In this document: in pieces, positions 29,574-44,082 of the stretch
Layout: the number at the start of each line of letters is the position of its first letter
Numbering within the stretch: the stretch's first letter is position 1
DNA from: Gammaproteobacteria bacterium TMED78
Lineage (GTDB): Bacteria > Pseudomonadota > Gammaproteobacteria > Steroidobacterales > Rariloculaceae
DNA length: 64,000 nucleotides
Direction of reading: 5' to 3'
Assembly: GCA_002171615.1 (NCBI GenBank)
Contig: NHEF01000010.1
Coordinates: forward strand, 281,017 to 345,016
The notes under the pieces: generated by a model
Database searches by the model: none
Seen by the model: the letters and a program-made list of their open reading frames with translations, nothing else
What the model was told of the DNA's origin: nothing
Translations under genes and position numbers: made by a program

Positions 29574-30571
29574 TTGAAGCTATTAGTAGCATATTTATGG
29601 TGGGCCCAGCAATTTGTATGATGATCTTTTGAGATCTCGTATGTTTCTGGTCTATTTTTTTCGCATACATTCATTGCTACAGGACACCTATCAAAATAAC
29701 TACATCCAATTGGAGGCCTGAAAAGATCAGGAGGAGAGCCCTCTATTGGTTTTAATGTTTTTTTCTCACCTTTAATATTGGTTGGCATTGCTTCTTTTAG
29801 ACCAAGAGTATAAGGGTGTGATGAATTATTATAAATTTCATTAACATCGCCTTTTTCCACTATTTCTCCTCCATACATTACAAGAACCTCATCAGCTATT
29901 TCTGCAACTACACCTAAATCATGGGTTATTAAAATAATAGCCATATCATTTTCTTTTTGCATATCACTTAACATAGAAAGAATCTGAGATTGAATTGTCA
30001 CATCTAGGGCAGTGGTTGGTTCATCGGCTATTAGTATGCTTGGGCGACAGGCTACTGCCATAGCTATCATTGATCTTTGGAGCATACCTCCTGATAATTC
30101 GAATGGATACTGACTAGCTCTTTGTTTTGCATCTGGGATCTGAACCAAATCAAGTAAATCTATAGCTTTTTTAAATGCATTACTATAGCTAAGACCTAAG
30201 TGAGTTTGAATTGTCTCTGCTACTTGGTCACCAATTTTCATAGTTGGATTTAGAGAGGTCATTGGATCTTGAAAAATCATTCCTATTTTTGATCCTCTTA
30301 TATCTTTACCATTAATTTTTTTGTTTTTTAAAATATCTTGTTTTTCAAAATATACTTCTCCCCTAGTTATCTTTCCTGGTGGTTTTGGAATTAATCCCAT
30401 GATGCTCTGAACTGTTACGGACTTTCCACAGCCTGATTCCCCAACTATTGCTGTTGTAAGGCCTTTTTTGATGCTAAAACTTACTCCTCTAACAGCTTTA
30501 ATTACTCCTCCATAAGTATCAAATTCAACATGAAGATTACTAACTTTTAGAGCTATACTTTTATTTATCAT
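29570..30571 (-). CDS. oppD: Oligopeptide ABC transporter ATP-binding protein OppD
   Basis: The second ATPase of the importer: Walker [10 protein letters not shown], signature [18 protein letters not shown], Walker [13 protein letters not shown], and switch LITHDLGVV. The C-terminal peptide-transporter motif [12 protein letters not shown] is present. In this family the signature line usually reads LSGGMRQRVMIAMA, so a Leu replaces Arg here. Overlaps oppC and oppF by 4 bases on each side, so translation is probably coupled. Confidence 0.93.
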   Translation of the reverse strand: MINKSIALKVSNLHVEFDTYGGVIKAVRGVSFSIKKGLTTAIVGESGCGKSVTVQSIMGLIPKPPGKITRGEVYFEKQDILKNKKINGKDIRGSKIGMIFQDPMTSLNPTMKIGDQVAETIQTHLGLSYSNAFKKAIDLLDLVQIPDAKQRASQYPFELSGGMLQRSMIAMAVACRPSILIADEPTTALDVTIQSQILSMLSDMQKENDMAIILITHDLGVVAEIADEVLVMYGGEIVEKGDVNEIYNNSSHPYTLGLKEAMPTNIKGEKKTLKPIEGSPPDLFRPPIGCSYFDRCPVAMNVCEKNRPETYEISKDHHTNCWAHHKYATNSFK

Positions 30572-31989
30572 TCCTTAGATCTCATTTTTGCATCAAGGGC
30601 ATCTCTTAGCCCATCTCCAAGGAGATTAAACGCTAGTACAGTGATACTAATTAGAGACGCCGGAAAAATAATTTCGTGGGGATGATTTAACATAGTCTGA
30701 AGGCCCTCATTACACATGCTCCCCCATGAGGGGGTAGGAGGCACAACTCCCATACCAATAAAAGAAAGGAACGCCTCAACAAATATCACCGAAGGAATAG
30801 CAAAAGTTAGCGTTACAAGAATTACCCCAATTGTGTTGGGAATCATGTGTCTCAAGATTAGAAAATAAGTTTTAGCTCCCAATAATTGTGACGCAAGAAT
30901 ATATCCCTCACCTCTTATCTGTAATATCTGCCCTCTGACAAGCCTGGCAGTCGCAGGCCAGCTTAGAAGCACTAAAGCTAGTAGCATTGGTATTACGCCA
31001 CTCTCACCAGGGCCAATTCCAAAAGCTATTTTAAAAAGAATCATGAAAAGCAAAAATGGAAGCGCCACTACAAAGTCAGCAAATCGCATTAAAAACTGAT
31101 CAACTTTCCCGCCAATGAAACCAGCTATGCTCCCATAGAAAACACCTAAGATCACAAAAAATATAGGAGCCAGAACGCCAATAAATAGAGACACTCTAGC
31201 TCCATGCATGAGTCTAGAAAGCATATCTCTGCCAAGGTAATCTGTTCCCAGAGGGTGAAATTTAAGATATATAGTATCTCCTATAGCTACCTGACTAGTT
31301 TGAGTTATGATGCCTTTTTCTATTGCCTCAGGAATTGATATTGCTCGAGAAACCCTAACAGCTATCTTTTTATACTGGTTACTTTCCCTACCTAATGAGT
31401 CTAAAGCAGCAATAGAATACCAATATTCGCCTGGTTCTAGGTTTAGTCTATCTTCAAAGCTTATTTCTTCTGCAGTAAGGATATCAGCCATTGGCAGCCC
31501 AAGAGAATTATCTGATCCCGGGTCAAATTTGTTTCTATAAATTCTATATCCGCTGGCACCTATAATCTTATTCCAAGAAAGCCGGACATATTGCGTGGAG
31601 GGAAATCCTTCAACATTTATATATTCAGTCGCCCCAAGATCATAGAAATCCTTCAGGCCTTCACTAGAGTTATTTTTAGTTATACTTAGACCGTCCCAAG
31701 GCATATAAGCTTCAACCAAGATAGCGCCTCTATCAGCTCCCGGTGGGGAGCTTAATTGATCTAGGTCTTGTCCCGAAGGATCAACATTCCAAATAATAGG
31801 ACCTAGCAAAGTAAAGAAAATTAAAAAGATAATTATCGATAATGAAACAAGAGAGCGCTTATTAGACATAAGCCTAATCCAAGCATCTTCCCAATATGAT
31901 AATGATGGCCTCGAAATAGATGTTGTTTTCTTTTTTTTGGAAACTCTCTTAAAGTCTAATGGAGTAAGATTTTCTACTATGTTTGTCAT
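30568..31989 (-). CDS. oppC: Oligopeptide ABC transporter permease OppC with inserted extracytoplasmic domain
   Basis: Inner-membrane permease. TM1 lies at about residues 46-68. The typical OppC sequence resumes at HPLGTDYLGRDMLSRLMHGARVS (split here as residues 245-267) with the remaining TMs and the ATPase-contact loop near GAKTYFLILRHMIPN. Between them lie about 160 extra residues, so the protein is 473 long instead of about 300. Residues about 129-215 of the insert look like a fibronectin type III domain: VRLSWNKIIGASGYRIYR, then LEPGEYWYSIAALDSLGRES. By topology the insert is periplasmic. Gene spacing in the operon is normal, so this is a genuine in-frame insert. Confidence 0.9.
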   Translation of the reverse strand: MTNIVENLTPLDFKRVSKKKKTTSISRPSLSYWEDAWIRLMSNKRSLVSLSIIIFLIFFTLLGPIIWNVDPSGQDLDQLSSPPGADRGAILVEAYMPWDGLSITKNNSSEGLKDFYDLGATEYINVEGFPSTQYVRLSWNKIIGASGYRIYRNKFDPGSDNSLGLPMADILTAEEISFEDRLNLEPGEYWYSIAALDSLGRESNQYKKIAVRVSRAISIPEAIEKGIITQTSQVAIGDTIYLKFHPLGTDYLGRDMLSRLMHGARVSLFIGVLAPIFFVILGVFYGSIAGFIGGKVDQFLMRFADFVVALPFLLFMILFKIAFGIGPGESGVIPMLLALVLLSWPATARLVRGQILQIRGEGYILASQLLGAKTYFLILRHMIPNTIGVILVTLTFAIPSVIFVEAFLSFIGMGVVPPTPSWGSMCNEGLQTMLNHPHEIIFPASLISITVLAFNLLGDGLRDALDAKMRSKE

Positions 31990-32918
31990 TCTAGCCTTAC
32001 CCTTGGGTCAACTAGGCCATAAATAAGATCCACTATAATCACCATAAAAACCAAAAAAGCTCCATAAAAAACGGTTGTTCCCATTATTACTGTATAGTCT
32101 AACTGCTGAACAGCTTGTACAAAGAATCTTCCTAAGCCAGGAATTGCAAATACAAGCTCAACAACAAAACCCCCTGTTGTAATAGAGGCAATAGCGGGAC
32201 CAATGACAGTAATTACAGGGAGAATTGCATTCCTTAGTTGGTGTTTTAAAAAAATTCTCTGAGCAGGCAGCCCTTTCGAATAGGCTGTTCTTATATAATC
32301 GGCATTAACCACTTCTAACATAGATGATCTCATTAGCCTTGTTAGGAAAGCCATCGTTCCGAGACCTAACACTAAAGAAGGTACGAGCATATGTGATATA
32401 GTCCCCCATCCGGCTACGGGTAGTATCGAGAAGCCAAAAGAAGTATTAATATTTACTAAAATTAACTGGCTCATTGCTGCTATTACGAAGCTTGGAACTG
32501 ATATTCCAAATATCACAAGGAACATGACAACAACATCTGGCAGCCTATTTCTATAGATGGCTGTAAGGGCGCCCCATAAAACTCCTCCTAGGGCAGCAAA
32601 GACAATTGAAAGAATGCCTAGAGTAGCTGAAACTGGGAAGTGTTCCCTAATTATGTCATTTACACTTCTATTCTGTTGGGTAAAGGAAATACCAAAATCA
32701 CCTTTAATCATATTTCCCATGTATATTATATATTGCTCTAAAATTGGTTTATCTAGCCCATATTTTTGTTCTAAGTTTTGTCTTATTTCTTCGCTCATCC
32801 CTCTTTCTCCAGTAAGAGGATCGCCAGGAACTGAGTGCATAGCAATGAAGGTTACTGTAGCAATGAACCATACTGTAACTATTCCTTGAATAATTCTTTT
32901 TATAGTATATTTAAGCAT
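31986..32918 (-). CDS. oppB: Oligopeptide ABC transporter permease OppB
   Basis: 310-residue permease with six predicted membrane segments. The conserved N-terminus IKRIIQGIVTVWFIATVTF and the segment MHSVPGDPL are typical of OppB/DppB. The ATPase-contact loop is around DYIRTAYSKGLPAQRIFLKH, and the C-terminus reads LVDPRVRLE. It forms the pore with OppC. It overlaps oppC by 4 bases and follows oppA by 5. Confidence 0.94.
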   Translation of the reverse strand: MLKYTIKRIIQGIVTVWFIATVTFIAMHSVPGDPLTGERGMSEEIRQNLEQKYGLDKPILEQYIIYMGNMIKGDFGISFTQQNRSVNDIIREHFPVSATLGILSIVFAALGGVLWGALTAIYRNRLPDVVVMFLVIFGISVPSFVIAAMSQLILVNINTSFGFSILPVAGWGTISHMLVPSLVLGLGTMAFLTRLMRSSMLEVVNADYIRTAYSKGLPAQRIFLKHQLRNAILPVITVIGPAIASITTGGFVVELVFAIPGLGRFFVQAVQQLDYTVIMGTTVFYGAFLVFMVIIVDLIYGLVDPRVRLE

Positions 32919-32923
32919 GCTAT

Positions 32924-34627
32924 TTATAACGCTTCATTAATAAAGACATTCGTAAAATCTGGATCTGGGCCAACAACCCTTCTTACTAGCCCTTCAAGCC
33001 TTCTATCTTTTACGTAAACAACGCCTCTTTCATAGTTAGGGATTAATGCAACCTCATTGATTAAGATCTCTTGTTGTTTTGCAAAAGCCTGCATTCTTTC
33101 TTCTTTGTTTAAGGACGTTTGTGATATTCGTACATATTTATCATATTCCTCATTAAAAAAAGAACCATTATTGTTTGGGTTCCATGAAGCAAACAGCTCT
33201 CCAAATGTAAGAGGATCATTGAAATCAGGACCCCATCCATACAGCGCTATATCAAAGTCACCAGCTCTCATCTTAGCTAGTCTTTGTTTGAAGATCTGTT
33301 TATCTATCTTTACGTCTATGCTTAATTTGGTTGAGTATAAATTTTGAAAGTATTCAGCCTGTTTGCTTGAGCCAGGCGAGTCATCTACTAGAATGGTTAA
33401 AGAGATATTTCCTTCTATGCCAAGCTCCTCTTTTGCTTTTTTTAGATATTGTTTTGCTAGCTCTAAGTTAGGTTTAATTTTTGTAGCAGGATGCTCCTGT
33501 CTGAAAGAGCCATTTGTCCCCTTGAGCCAAACAGGGAATAGTGATTCAGAGGGAATATAGCCTGGGAGCTTGATGATTTTATTGACTAACTCACTTGAAT
33601 CGGAAGAAAGCTGAAGGGCTTTTCTTAGGTTCCAGTTACTAGTAATTTTATCATCTTTAAAGTTAAAGACAGTAAACCAACTACCTCCATCGCTAGTTCT
33701 CAACAGTTTCCATCTTTCTCTTAAGGCAGTATCTAGCTGTTCTGAACCAAGTGCGCCAATCATAGCAATTTTTCCATCTCTGAAAAGATTAATTGTGGTT
33801 GCCGCATCAGATGTCATATATGGCATATCTATAGAATTAATTTTGATTCTTTCGTTATCCCAGTAATACGGATTTTTATCTAATTTTACATGAGCACCAT
33901 GTACCCAAACTGACATCATGAAAGGGCCATTGTAAATAAGTTCTATTGCATCGGCACCATATCTACCGCTAGTACTATTGAAAAAATCTTCTCTTATTGG
34001 GTTGTAAGTAGGAAAAGCGACAAGCTCCTCAAAATAAGCTAAAGGACGCTCAAATGTAACCTCTAAGGTAAAGTCATCTATAGCTTTAACGCCTAGTTCC
34101 TCAATATTCATTGATCCAGTATTAATTGCTTCAGCGTTTTTAATTGGATAGAGGATAAATGAATATTCAGATGCAGTTTCGGGTTTTAATGCAGTTTTCC
34201 ATGCAAAAACAAAATCTCTTGCAGTTACAGGTTTCCCATCACTCCATCTAGCATCATCTCTAAGCCAGAATGTTGCACCGTTATCATGAATATTCCATTC
34301 CTCAGCAACGCCAGCAACAATGTTATTATTCTCATCATAGCGAAGCAGGCCTTCCATAACATGTCCTAAAATCATAATACTCACAGAGTCTGTTGTTCTT
34401 GTGCTATCTAGTTGTGGCGGTTCAGAGCCAAGTAATAAAGTAATTGTTTTAGAGTCTAGATCAATAGCTCCAACTCTCTGGTTATTATCACTAAAAAGAT
34501 TAGAGGCCCAACTTAAAAAAATCATCAGACCGGCCAATCCAGTAAAGCTTAGTAGCGTTAGGATAAGTAGTTGTTTTCCTGCTACTTGAGCAAATGTTTC
34601 CTCTGTTTCTTTCATCTTCTTAAACAT
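32924..34627 (-). CDS. oppA: Oligopeptide ABC transporter substrate-binding protein, membrane-anchored
   Basis: 567-residue family 5 solute-binding protein. Typical segments are SEPPQLDSTRTTD, EGLLRYDENN, ARWSDGKPVTARDFVFAWK and GDFDIALYGWGPDFNDP. The N-terminus has about 17 polar residues and then one hydrophobic helix (about 19-40) without a lipobox Cys or a clear signal-peptidase site. I infer an uncleaved membrane anchor instead of a free periplasmic or lipid-anchored protein. First gene of the operon. Oligopeptides are the expected ligand; specificity cannot be read from sequence. Confidence 0.9.
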   Translation of the reverse strand: MFKKMKETEETFAQVAGKQLLILTLLSFTGLAGLMIFLSWASNLFSDNNQRVGAIDLDSKTITLLLGSEPPQLDSTRTTDSVSIMILGHVMEGLLRYDENNNIVAGVAEEWNIHDNGATFWLRDDARWSDGKPVTARDFVFAWKTALKPETASEYSFILYPIKNAEAINTGSMNIEELGVKAIDDFTLEVTFERPLAYFEELVAFPTYNPIREDFFNSTSGRYGADAIELIYNGPFMMSVWVHGAHVKLDKNPYYWDNERIKINSIDMPYMTSDAATTINLFRDGKIAMIGALGSEQLDTALRERWKLLRTSDGGSWFTVFNFKDDKITSNWNLRKALQLSSDSSELVNKIIKLPGYIPSESLFPVWLKGTNGSFRQEHPATKIKPNLELAKQYLKKAKEELGIEGNISLTILVDDSPGSSKQAEYFQNLYSTKLSIDVKIDKQIFKQRLAKMRAGDFDIALYGWGPDFNDPLTFGELFASWNPNNNGSFFNEEYDKYVRISQTSLNKEERMQAFAKQQEILINEVALIPNYERGVVYVKDRRLEGLVRRVVGPDPDFTNVFINEAL

Positions 34628-34692
34628 ATTTATTTAGACCTATTTTAAACTAAGTTGGTTACTGTTTTCTAATGAGCTCGTATAATATATTA

Positions 34693-35322
34693 ATGCAAAA
34701 GTTAATAATTAATAAATTTAAGACATTAGGAATAGCATACTCCCCTTATGATATAAGTAAGTATGAAAATTTTCTTCTTTTAATGCAGAAATGGAATAAA
34801 GTTTTCAATTTGACCAGTATAGTTGATCTAGATGATATGATTCATAGGCATTTGGTAGAAAGCTTAGCTTTTGTTCCTCATTTGTCAGGTACAGCTGTAG
34901 CTGATATTGGGAGCGGTGCGGGAATTCCAGGCGTGCCCCTTGCTATTTCTAATCCTGATAAGCATTTTACTTTGATTGAGAGCAGGGCAAAAAGAGCAAG
35001 GTTTCTTCGTCATGTTGTAGGAGAACTTAAGCTTAAGAATATTACAGTTAAAGAAACTAGAGTAGAGAAGATGAGCTTATCAGAAGCTTTTGATGTGGCA
35101 GTAGTTAAGGCTGTAATAGATCCATCGAAGCTATTTGGGCTCGTTGAGCATTTACTAAGCGATAATGGGATAATATTAGTTCTAACAAATGATAGTTTTT
35201 TAGATAATAATATTTATGAGGAGCAGAAATTTAAATTTATACCTATAAGCGACTTTTTAGTTAAAAACATAAAAGGATCATTAATTAGAATAGAGAGAAA
35301 AGTATATAAAGGAGTTAGATGA
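34693..35322 (+). CDS. rsmG: 16S rRNA (guanine527-N7)-methyltransferase RsmG
   Basis: SAM-dependent methyltransferase (former GidB) acting on 16S rRNA. Conserved stretches are LLMQKWNKVFNLTSI, the SAM loop DIGSGAGIPGVPLAI and ESRAKRARFLRHV. I prefer the ATG at 34693 (209 residues) because it aligns with the E. coli start; an ATG at 34672 would add 7 residues. It overlaps parA by 4 bases and heads the rsmG-parA-parB unit, divergent from oppA. Confidence 0.93.
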   Translation: MQKLIINKFKTLGIAYSPYDISKYENFLLLMQKWNKVFNLTSIVDLDDMIHRHLVESLAFVPHLSGTAVADIGSGAGIPGVPLAISNPDKHFTLIESRAKRARFLRHVVGELKLKNITVKETRVEKMSLSEAFDVAVVKAVIDPSKLFGLVEHLLSDNGIILVLTNDSFLDNNIYEEQKFKFIPISDFLVKNIKGSLIRIERKVYKGVR

Positions 35323-36104
35323 GTAGAATTATAGCTATAGCAAATCAAAAGGGCGGTGTCGGAAAAACAACCACTTGTGTGAATTTAGCCGCTTCGCTAA
35401 TTGCTACAAGAAGAAGCGTTTTGTTAATTGATCTTGATCCCCAGGGAAATGCTACTATGGGTTGCGGAATAGATAAATCATCCCTTGAAAATAGCATTTG
35501 TGATGTACTTTTAGGAAGCGTTAGTGCTGAAGAGTCCATTTTAAAGGCATTCAATAATACTCTAGATGTACTTCCAAGCAATCAAGATCTTACTTACGCT
35601 GAGGTCGAGCTTCTTAGTACAGAGAAGAGGGAGTATAAGCTTTCTTCCGCTATTAGCTCTATAGAGAGAAATTTTGATTACGTCTTGATTGATTGTCCAC
35701 CATCTCTAAACATCCTGACTGTTAATGCATTCGCTGCAGCGAATGGAGTTCTTGTTCCCATGCAATGCGAGTATTATGCTCTAGAAGGATTAACAGCGCT
35801 TTTGGATACTATTAAGCAAATTAGCGATGGAATTAATGCTAAGCTTGAGCTTTATGGTATCTTAAGGACTATGTTTGATCCCAGAAATAATCTTTCTTCA
35901 GAAGTTTCTAATCAGCTAACTGAGCATTTTGGGGATAAAGTTTTTAGTACTATGGTGCCGAGAAACGTAAGGTTAGCGGAAGCTCCTAGTTTTGGTAAGC
36001 CAGTTTTACATCACGACAGAAATTCTAGGGGCACTCTAGCATATTTGGCTTTAGCTGGAGAAGTAAATAGAAGAGAGAAGGAATCTTTGAGAAGTTATTC
36101 ATGA
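35319..36104 (+). CDS. parA: Chromosome partitioning ATPase ParA (Soj)
   Basis: Deviant Walker-type ATPase that moves ParB-parS complexes and segregates origins. The P-loop NQKGGVGKTTTCVNLAAS near the N-terminus has the signature lysine; Walker A' is LLIDLDPQGNATMGCG and the later motif is VLIDCPPSLNILT. 261 residues, typical of chromosomal ParA without an N-terminal HTH. Overlaps rsmG and parB by 4 bases each. Confidence 0.96.
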   Translation: MSRIIAIANQKGGVGKTTTCVNLAASLIATRRSVLLIDLDPQGNATMGCGIDKSSLENSICDVLLGSVSAEESILKAFNNTLDVLPSNQDLTYAEVELLSTEKREYKLSSAISSIERNFDYVLIDCPPSLNILTVNAFAAANGVLVPMQCEYYALEGLTALLDTIKQISDGINAKLELYGILRTMFDPRNNLSSEVSNQLTEHFGDKVFSTMVPRNVRLAEAPSFGKPVLHHDRNSRGTLAYLALAGEVNRREKESLRSYS

Positions 36105-36985
36105 CTAAGAGAAAAAGCTTAGGTAGAGGATTAGATGCACTTTTAAGTACAAGCCAGGCCTTTAGTGGGCAAAAAGATTCAGAACAATTAAAGGAGCTCC
36201 CTGTAGATTTGCTTCAAAGAGGAAAGTATCAGCCTAGAGTTGATATGAAGATTGAAAAATTACAAGAGCTTTCAGAATCAATAAAAAGAGAGGGCTTGGT
36301 TCAGCCAATATTAGTAAGACCTATTAAGAGTGAATCTGATGAGCAGCGTTATGAGATAGTCGCTGGAGAAAGGCGGTGGCAAGCTACTCAGCTGGCTGGA
36401 TTACACAATATTCCTGTAATAATTAAGGAAATACCTGATAAATCTGCTATAGCAATATCTTTAATAGAGAATATTCAGAGAGAAGATTTGAATCCTATAG
36501 AGGAGGCAAGAGCACTGTCGCGATTGGCAGATGAGTTTTCTATGACTCACGAAGAGGTTGCAGAGACTGTAGGTAGGTCAAGAGCTATGGTCACGAACCT
36601 TTTAAGATTATTAGACCTACCAGAACAAATTATAAAAATGCTTAATGATGGCAGTCTTGGTATGGGCCATGCCAGAGCAATCTTACCTGTAAGCAGTGTT
36701 GATGCTAAATTAGCAATTTCATTGGCTCAAAAATCTTACAGAAATGGCTGGAGCGTTAGGAATCTTGAAAATATAGTTCGCAACCTTTCAAAAAAGGATC
36801 AAAAGAGCCAAAAAGGACCTAAGAGCAAAGATCCAGATATATTAAAATTAGAAAAAAAATTAGCTGACTATTTAGGCGCTAAGGTAGAGATAATGCATTC
36901 AAATAAAGGCGGGAAGGTTTCAATTGCTTATCATAATATAGACGAGCTTGAAGGCATTATTGATCATTTTTATAATGGTTCTTGA
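36101..36985 (+). CDS. parB: Chromosome partitioning protein ParB (Spo0J)
   Basis: CTP-dependent clamp that binds parS and spreads. The N-terminus KRKSLGRGLDALL is typical. The ParB/Srx domain has GKYQPR, RYEIVAGERRWQA and LIENIQREDLNPIEEA; the HTH reads MTHEEVAETVGRSRAMVTNLLRLL (split by residue number about 145-170); and a C-terminal dimerisation domain follows. 294 residues. Its likely targets are the two sites inside recF. A terminator follows at 37031. Confidence 0.95.
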   Translation: MTKRKSLGRGLDALLSTSQAFSGQKDSEQLKELPVDLLQRGKYQPRVDMKIEKLQELSESIKREGLVQPILVRPIKSESDEQRYEIVAGERRWQATQLAGLHNIPVIIKEIPDKSAIAISLIENIQREDLNPIEEARALSRLADEFSMTHEEVAETVGRSRAMVTNLLRLLDLPEQIIKMLNDGSLGMGHARAILPVSSVDAKLAISLAQKSYRNGWSVRNLENIVRNLSKKDQKSQKGPKSKDPDILKLEKKLADYLGAKVEIMHSNKGGKVSIAYHNIDELEGIIDHFYNGS

Positions 36986-37030
36986 ACAGATATTAACTAA
37001 ATAATATAATGACGACCAAAGTATTCTAGG

Positions 37031-37055
37031 GCCACTTATAGGTGGCTTTTTATTT
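37031..37055 (+). terminator. Rho-independent terminator after parB
   Basis: GCCAC (37031-37035) pairs with GTGGC (37042-37046) around the loop TTATAG, followed by TTTTTATTT. It separates the parAB unit from the ATP synthase operon. Confidence 0.85.
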
Positions 37056-37085
37056 GCCCAAATTATTGAGGTTTGTATTTACCTT

Positions 37086-37475
37086 TTGGAACAGCTACAT
37101 AAAAATTTGTTATTTGTAAGAAAGTCTGCATTGCATATTGTTCTAGTGCAGATATTAATTACTCTAATTGTTTCTTTATTTGGGCTTATTTTTTTTAGTC
37201 CAACAGTTTTTTTATCTCTTCTTTTGGGCGGAGGAACAGGGTCACTTGCAAGCTTGATTATGGCACTTATTAGTTTTAGAGTTACCCCGCAATTAACACC
37301 TAGTAAGTATTTAAATAGATTTTATATTGGTGAATTTTATAAATTATTGATAACTATTATTTGCTTTGCCATGATATTTTCAAATCTTCATGTTAACTTT
37401 ATAGCATTAATGATTGGACTTATATTTACGCTATTGTCTTATAGATTAGCATTGTATAAGCCTTTAATGTTTTAA
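37086..37475 (+). CDS. atpI: ATP synthase subunit I
   Basis: Small four-helix membrane protein of 129 residues, encoded first in proteobacterial atp operons; thought to assist c-ring assembly or magnesium transport. It carries the conserved start RKSALHIVLVQILITL and a glycine-rich LLLGGGTGSLASL. The start is taken at the TTG at 37086; a TTG at 37107 is an alternative. Position before atpB is decisive for the call. Confidence 0.8.
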   Translation: MEQLHKNLLFVRKSALHIVLVQILITLIVSLFGLIFFSPTVFLSLLLGGGTGSLASLIMALISFRVTPQLTPSKYLNRFYIGEFYKLLITIICFAMIFSNLHVNFIALMIGLIFTLLSYRLALYKPLMF

Positions 37476-37494
37476 GACTTTACTTAACTTTTAA

Positions 37495-38367
<873 letters not shown>

Positions 38368-38388
38368 TTTTTTTTAATTTTACGTTGA

Positions 38389-38685
<297 letters not shown>

Positions 38686-38712
38686 CGCCTTAATTTTTTG
38701 GAGGTTAAGTAA

Positions 38713-39183
38713 GTGAGTATTAATGTAACCCTTTTTGTTCAGATGATCGTATTTGCTCTATTGATTTGGTTCACTATGACATTTGTATGGCCAATTATCA
38801 GAGGAGCAATGGAAGAGAGAGAAAACAAAATTGCTGAGGGTTTAGCTGCTGCAGAAAAGGGTGAGAGTGATTTAGTTTTGGCTAAGGATAATGCTGATAA
38901 GATTTTATTAGAAGCTAAAGGCCAAGCTAAGGAAGTTTTAGACCAGGCATCATTAAGTGCTTCGAATATTATTGAAGAGGCAAGAAATAATGCAGAAAAT
39001 GAAATGACGAAAAAGCTAGAAGCGGCGCAATCGGAGATAGCTGTAGAGGTCAATAGGGCTAAAGATCAATTAAGAGATCAGGTAGCGGCTATAGCAGTAG
39101 CCGGTGCAGAAAAGGTTCTAAAAAGGGAGATTGATAAGAATGCTCATAAGGAGTTATTGGAAGATTTGGCACAAAAGCTCTAG
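38713..39183 (+). CDS. atpF: ATP synthase F0 subunit b
   Basis: Peripheral stalk: one N-terminal membrane helix (about 4-26) and a long charged coiled coil. 156 residues, the same as E. coli. The conserved [20 protein letters not shown] motif joins helix and stalk. Start is GTG, with GGAGG upstream. Confidence 0.95.
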   Translation: MSINVTLFVQMIVFALLIWFTMTFVWPIIRGAMEERENKIAEGLAAAEKGESDLVLAKDNADKILLEAKGQAKEVLDQASLSASNIIEEARNNAENEMTKKLEAAQSEIAVEVNRAKDQLRDQVAAIAVAGAEKVLKREIDKNAHKELLEDLAQKL

Positions 39184-39204
39184 TTATTCCAAGGATGTTT
39201 TAGT

Positions 39205-41311
<2,107 letters not shown>

Positions 41312-41313
41312 TA

Positions 41314-43583
<2,270 letters not shown>

Positions 43584-43593
43584 GTAAAAGATT

Positions 43594-44007
43594 TTGACTA
43601 ATATTAAAGTAGATATTGTAAGTGCAGAAGGAGAAATTTATAGAGGTGAGGCCTCTATGGTTTTTGCCCCTGCAAAGATGGGAGAGGTTGGTATTGCTCC
43701 TAAGCATGCTCCTTTAATAACCCATCTTAAGCCTGGTGAAGTGCGTGTTCAGAGTATGGAGGGAGATGAACAGTCATTTTATATAACTGGTGGAATACTT
43801 GAGGTTCAGCCCCATCTAGTTACTGTTTTAGCTGATAGTGCGATGAGATTAGATCAGTTAGATGAGCAATCGGCATTAGAGGCGAAAGAAAAAGCTAGGC
43901 AAGCATTAGAAGCAAATGATGAAGGTATTGATATTGCTCAAGCTCAGGCACAATTAGTAGAGGCTGAGGCACGCCATCGAGCTGCTCAGAAACTTAAAGG
44001 TAAGTGA
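43594..44007 (+). CDS. atpC: ATP synthase F1 subunit epsilon
   Basis: Rotor subunit and inhibitor of ATP hydrolysis. An N-terminal beta sandwich (VSAEGEIYRGEASMV, GIAPKHAPLI) is followed by a helical hairpin rich in Ala/Glu. 137 residues. The start is TTG at 43594. Last gene of the atp operon. Confidence 0.95.
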   Translation: MTNIKVDIVSAEGEIYRGEASMVFAPAKMGEVGIAPKHAPLITHLKPGEVRVQSMEGDEQSFYITGGILEVQPHLVTVLADSAMRLDQLDEQSALEAKEKARQALEANDEGIDIAQAQAQLVEAEARHRAAQKLKGK

Positions 44008-44082
44008 AGTTAAAATTTTCTACCTAGTTCAATAATCTCACGCTATTATTCTTTTTTAAATAATTATTTTACAGGTGATTTT

